Shown in pieces: positions 33,901-39,900 of a stretch of 64,000 nt of DNA. The DNA is from Anodontia alba. Lineage: Eukaryota > Mollusca > Bivalvia > Lucinida > Lucinidae. The stretch covers positions 87,126,308 to 87,190,307 of the forward strand of contig OZ024828.1 in the NCBI GenBank assembly GCA_964016985.1. Direction: 5' to 3'. The notes beneath the pieces were generated by a model. The model did not search any database. It worked only from the letters and a program-made list of their open reading frames with translations, and had not been told where the DNA came from. The position numbers and the translations under genes are program-made. Positions within the stretch are counted from its first letter, which is position 1, and the number at the start of each line of letters is the position of its first letter.

Positions 33901-36900
33901 GTTTACATGAAATGCCAAAGCCTGTTTTCTGGAAAAAAAAATAAGAAAAAATATTTCAAATGTCATTTGCTGAAATTTTTACCCAGCATGCGCAGCATTA
34001 ACTTACCAAAATCCATAAAGTAATGAAAAATTGCATTAAGATGATATAAAGCAAAGTTCCTTGTCAGGTTTTGTGGTTTCACTGGCTGATCTTGATCTGG
34101 TCTGTTAGTAGATGTCCTGAAGACTATAAGAATCTTTCATGAATGTGAGGTGCAGACTGAAAACACTGTTTTGAAGGTAACAGTTTGGCATCACAAGGCC
34201 AAACTAAAAACAAATGGTTACTCGGGATAACTGTTCTGCATCACAAGGCTTGCCTTGTGATGCAGAACAGTTATCCTGAGTAACCAATTTTTTTTACTCT
34301 GCACAGAACATCCATTATAGATTCCTTTTCTTATCTTTTGAGGTAATACAACTTAAGATTGTATTTAGAACTGATTAATTGTAAAATTTGATAGCATTTA
34401 TAAGGATTTCTTTTTACCTTTCAAAGAAGCAGACACTGATGACTGGTGGTTAGTTCTTCCTGTTGACATCCAACATAACATAAACTGACTTCTTTTGTCA
34501 TGTTCTTGATATCAATCATCTGTACAACCAATGTATTGGATGCATGTTAATATCTCTTTTTTTTTTTTTTATCTGTCCCACAGGTCAGATAAGGCTTAAA
34601 ATGGGGGTAAAATCAGATTTATCAGCACTAGTGAAAATTGTGGAAAACCCAGTCTGGTATGCCAGAAACCTTTTTTCATGGCTCGTACATATTTCTTTTT
34701 CAGTCTATCCTACTCTAGAGATGGATGATGAGGAAACTGAACAGCTGGTAAAGGCCCATGGGAAACCAGCTAAGGATGAAACCTGGAATCCAAAAGGTAA
34801 TTCGATAAATAAGAGCCGGCCTCGGTGGCTCAGTTGGATGCGCCGTCCGACTGGAGACCAGGAGGTCGCGGGTTCGACCCCCGCCAAGGTCGGCAACATT
34901 CTTTCGTGGAGATTGATCATGAAATATTTTCTACGGTCATTCTCTCCCTTCCGCTGATTCAAGAAGGGCAGTTGTCAGTTTCTGGCGAAAGAATGTGCAC
35001 AATACTGGTTAACCGCTTAGAGGACTAAGCCTGCCCAGTAAACGTGTGGTTAGGTAAACTGACCGCGCTCGACATGACCCCATTGGGTTGACTGGGCCGT
35101 AAAACCTCAACACAAACAAAAATCGATAAATAAGAAGCATCTTCAAAAAAAGAAGATAAGCGACAGAGAATGATAGATAATTTTTTTGGCAGTTTTCCAG
35201 TATTATAATAGGGAATCTTAAAATGAAGTTCACTGATTTTACTGCTGTAAGTGCCTTTCTTCACTCTGTCATTTAGATATACCACAATATAAATCTATGA
35301 AGTGGCTGTCAAGTCAGATCTTATTACCATGAATAAAAATAGCTTGCTCAATTTTACTTGTTTTGCGTCTTTCACTTTACCATTTTCTCATCGTCACTTT
35401 TAAATTTTATAATTAAATATTTCTTCCATCACTTAATTTACTCACTCATAACAAACTGTCAAGAAACATACAGGTTAAAGAGGTTGTAAATCTGAAATCT
35501 ATGACATATTTCATTTCGTACATATTTTCAGTGATTAAGCCCACTGTAATATTAATATGACATTGCATAAAAAGCCATGTCTCCCGTTATAAACAGGCAT
35601 GCATAACCCGGCGAAAAGCCGTGTATTTACAAGTCAATTCACGCGCTGTTAATGCACGGCTATGCAACTTTCAATATGCCTGTACTGGAGCCACAGAATT
35701 GCTGCCACGAGATGTGTAGTGCCCGGCCCTGGAACGAGCATAGTCCATGGAAATTGTGTTCGCGAGACATCAGGGAAAAGGCAAAACAAAATAGTGCAAG
35801 AAAGAACACGAAATGTAGCAAATGTTTTCACTTTTTATGCAATAATAGCCATCGAACATGGTTTTTCAATGCATTAACATTCACCAGGTCCCTAGGGAGG
35901 TGCTGAAAACCACGGCCTCCGGCCTCGGTTTTCAACACCTCCCTCGGGACCTGACAAATGTTAATGCATGAAAAACCATGTTTGGTCCCTATATTCTTTG
36001 AAAAAGAGAGATGTGTGTTGAGCCAAGTTGGAGATTTTGAGCTCTGTATTCACCATTTTGGCCAGTGCAGAAATTAAAGGCCTAGATCAGCCTGGCTTCT
36101 GTGTATTCTATTAGGATATTTGCTGTGCATTTTTTAGAATATCCATCAATTCACTTAGGGGTCAGATTACCCTTGGTAGATTTTCAGCCATTTCATACAA
36201 GGGGGACAACTTTTTGATGTCCTGATTGCTGTCCTGTACACTATAATCCCCTTCTGAAAAGGGATCTACTCTAATATTGGGACAGATAAGCCTGAGCTGA
36301 ATATGGCATCTGATCAGGGTCTGTACTATTTGCCACTCATCCAGCAAATTTTAGATACATCAACAGGAATTCTAATTTTAGGACAAATCTAGTAAAGGGA
36401 TAAGGTGTCCAAATACTTTGAGTAAGTATATTATGGTAAATGTCCTAAAATTTCGAACACTTAATTCCTTACTACTTTGGCCTAAATTTTGCTTTTTTAT
36501 GCAGTTGTTTTGTAAAATATTTAGTGGAATGGCAAAAGTGTAGATGTTGATCAGACTGCTCAGTCTGATCTGGGTCTGCACTGTTTGCATATGCCATTCT
36601 GTCAGAAACTTTTGTGGTGTTTGAAATATTAGGACATTTACAGTATGGATATTTTTTAAATTTCTCCACAAAATAGGGAAAACAGATGTTGTGGATAATC
36701 ATCAATATTGCCTCTGTGTTATAAATACAGTTGACTCTCGTTATCTCGACCTCGCTTATCTCAAATAACCGCTTATCTCGAAGTGAAAATCTGGTCCCTG
36801 CCTAAAGATGAAAATCTAACAACAGGTAACAAAATATTGTGGAAAAGAGGAGAAATTGCTCCAAAGGAGCAATTTCTCCTCTTTTCCACAATATTTTCAA

Positions 36901-39900
36901 TATATCTCGAATTTTAAGAGTCCAATTACATATACATTTGTTAAATGTGGTTGTTCGATTTATTTTTTCCTCAATTCTGATATGTCGAGGTACGGATATC
37001 TCGAAGTATTTCAGAGAGTCCCTTGGAATTCGAGATAACGAGAGTCGACTGTACATGGATATCCTCATATTTAGAGCTTTGCCAGTATCTTCTTCCCAAT
37101 TTCAGCTCGAGTGAATATAACTGTGCCATTAGGAGAACGCCAGAAGAGGGAGGGAGCTAGGAGAGAATCTGTGGAAAATAGTCTCGCTGCATCTTCTGCA
37201 AAAATAACTAGTCAGCCGGTGAGTGAGAAAGCTTTTTTTGAGCTCGCCTGTACGAAAGTACAGGTAAAGCTTTAGCAGTCACCGTGGCATTGGCGTAGGA
37301 ATGGGTTGAAGTTTTTGGTTAAAGCTTTTAAAAGGCTATATCTCCTGAACCTCTGGATGGAAGTAGTTCATACTTGCCCTGATGTTAGATACTGGTCTGA
37401 AATTCTATGCTGTATCATTCTGACCCACATGAGTGACCTTGCGGTCAAGCTTATGGACTTAGAAAAAAATTGTTGAAGTTTTTAGAGGCAAAGCACAATG
37501 CAGGCGAGGTATGCTGTCTTATGACAGCTCTTTTCAACCCTTACAGCATCAGACAAAATTGTAGCAGATGATATGCTCAGATATTTTTATGTCCCTGCTT
37601 AGAAGAATGGTGGAAAGGGCATATAGTGTTACCCCTGTCCGTCGGTCGTCTATGTCCATGTCCGGCATTAGCAATTTGTGCAAGTTTTTCAGGCAGTGGC
37701 ATCCGTGTCCTTTGGATGTATTTCTAGTTTTATTTATTTTTAGAGAAAATAAGGTATGATATTTCATATGAATCCTTTACAGACAATTCACATCAAGTAT
37801 CAAACCATATTTTCTCTGAAAAATATAAATGTTGTCTGCTGATGTGATCAGTGCTTTAAGCCTTAAACTGCCAATCACAACAATTGTCGTCTGCTTTGTC
37901 ATCTGCTTTGTAATTTTAAAAGTCATTTTTTGCAAACATAGGGTCCACACTGTTTGCCTGTATGCAAAACTAGGTTTGAAAAGTTTGCAAGAATATTCAG
38001 CAGACAACATAAACAGACGACATTTTCAGGTGCAGGTTTTCTTGGCACTTTAAGGGTTAAGGGTTAATGTCACTTCTTAGTGCTAAAATATTTTGTATTT
38101 ATTGGTCATTATGTGTCCGGTAGTAAAGATGTGCAAGATCACAAAACATAGCCTACCACAATTATAGAAATTGGCCTACCAATGACACCAAGTGGAAGAG
38201 CCAACCAAATACATAGCTTCAGATATGAAGGGATATTCATGTAATATTTTTCTATTTCTACATGAAACCCTATGTTGTGGTACTCATTAGAAGCACCTCA
38301 TCGAAGAAGGCAAGGATGGCCCAGACCAATGTGAACATGTATGTCAGTCCTAGTATTTAGCTCCATTTCTGACAGACTGCAAACTGAGAGGCCTGACAGG
38401 CCCATTGCTGTCCTATGCAGAAATTATTGTTAATCTGGCAATTTTAGGTTGCAGAAAATTTTTCACAGGTGTAATGTTAGATACACATTCAGGGGAAGCA
38501 GTCAAAATGGTTTTTCTCCCCTTTTGAAAAGGGTCTACTCTTAAAGGAAAAAAAATGGGAGCATATTCTTTTCTTTTAGAGTAGCACAATTTTCAGAAGG
38601 GAGGTTAATTACTTCTGACAGAAGTACCTCCCTGTGAAAGTCTTCTCTTAAAGGAAAAAATGGGAGCATATTCTTTCCTTCTAGAGTAGAACAGTTTTCA
38701 GAAGGGAGGTTAATTACTTCTGACAGAGGTACCTCCCTGTGAAAGTGCATAATTTACCTTCAGTAAGAAATCATGGAACATAAGAGCGGGGCCATATGAA
38801 AAGAACTGTTTTTCACACACATACACAATTTTCAAAGAGCTTCCTCCCTGAAAATTTGACCATTCTCCTAAAGAAAATGTTGCTGATATTTTGTGTTTAT
38901 TTTGTGTTTTATTGCTCAATAGAAAGTGAAACGACCTTACAAGAAGAAACCCAAGTTAGAAGTGAACACCTATGATGCTCAGCCAGGCACATCCTCCTGT
39001 CTCTCACCCACACACTCAGGGTCAGCCTTCCGACCGGGTCTTAAATTACCAGGAGGCTCCGTGATGGACAGTCCTTCTAAGTGTGAGTTTATTTTTGTTA
39101 AAAATAAGAGTTACTGGGTGGGAAAGTACAAAAGTGGCTGTTGTAGAGAGGTGGCTGTTATGAAGAGGTTAAACATACTTAGAGGCTAAAATACCGAATT
39201 CAACCTAAGTACTGCACATACCCCTATAAGCGCACAGTGAAGCAAATCCGTAGTCTCTGATTACAGCCAGTGTACTTTTTGTCTATTCTTTATAAAGGCA
39301 TATGTTGTGGGTACCCATTTGAATTGCATTGACTTGCTGATGCAATTAAAATGAGGACCACAACATATGTTTTTATACAGAAAATAAAAAAATTGCATAA
39401 AAATCATTTGAATTGCATTGACTTGTCAGTGCATCAACTTGTCGATGCAGTTCAAATGGGTACCCGCAACATATGCTTTTATGAAGAAAATCAGGGCCCA
39501 GTTGTTCAAAGCTAATGACATCGTTAGTTAACGATTCGTTACAATTTTCATCGAGTGATATGCAAATATGTTGAAATTTTTTGCTGAAAAAATGTGAGTA
39601 GCTTTTGCAGTGCAATAGCTACTCACATTTTTCCAGCAAAAAATATTAGAATATTGTATATTGAATCTGCAAAAACAGTTAACGAAATGACCCTTAATGA
39701 GCTCATTAAGCTAACGATGCTAACGGCCCAGAAAATCAGAAAAAATCACATAAACATAGGTAGACACATATTTTACCACAAATTTTCCTAGTAATTTTGA
39801 TAAACCTAAGCCACAGTGCGATAATAAGGTCGCATGTGGTAAGTAAACAGTTAACTTGCTTTTAATTTGTCTTCAGATTTGCAATATCTGTATAAGGTTG

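Noticed and set aside
34815..34897. Possible tRNA gene (box A and box B present)
   Set aside because: It is the head of a 308-bp SINE with target duplications, repeated at 44.6 and 46.5 kb; no functional cloverleaf ending is required or seen.
39080..39083. Alternative exon I donor at 39081 (GTGTGA)
   Set aside because: It would put exon J out of frame; GTGAGT at 39083 fits both consensus and frame.
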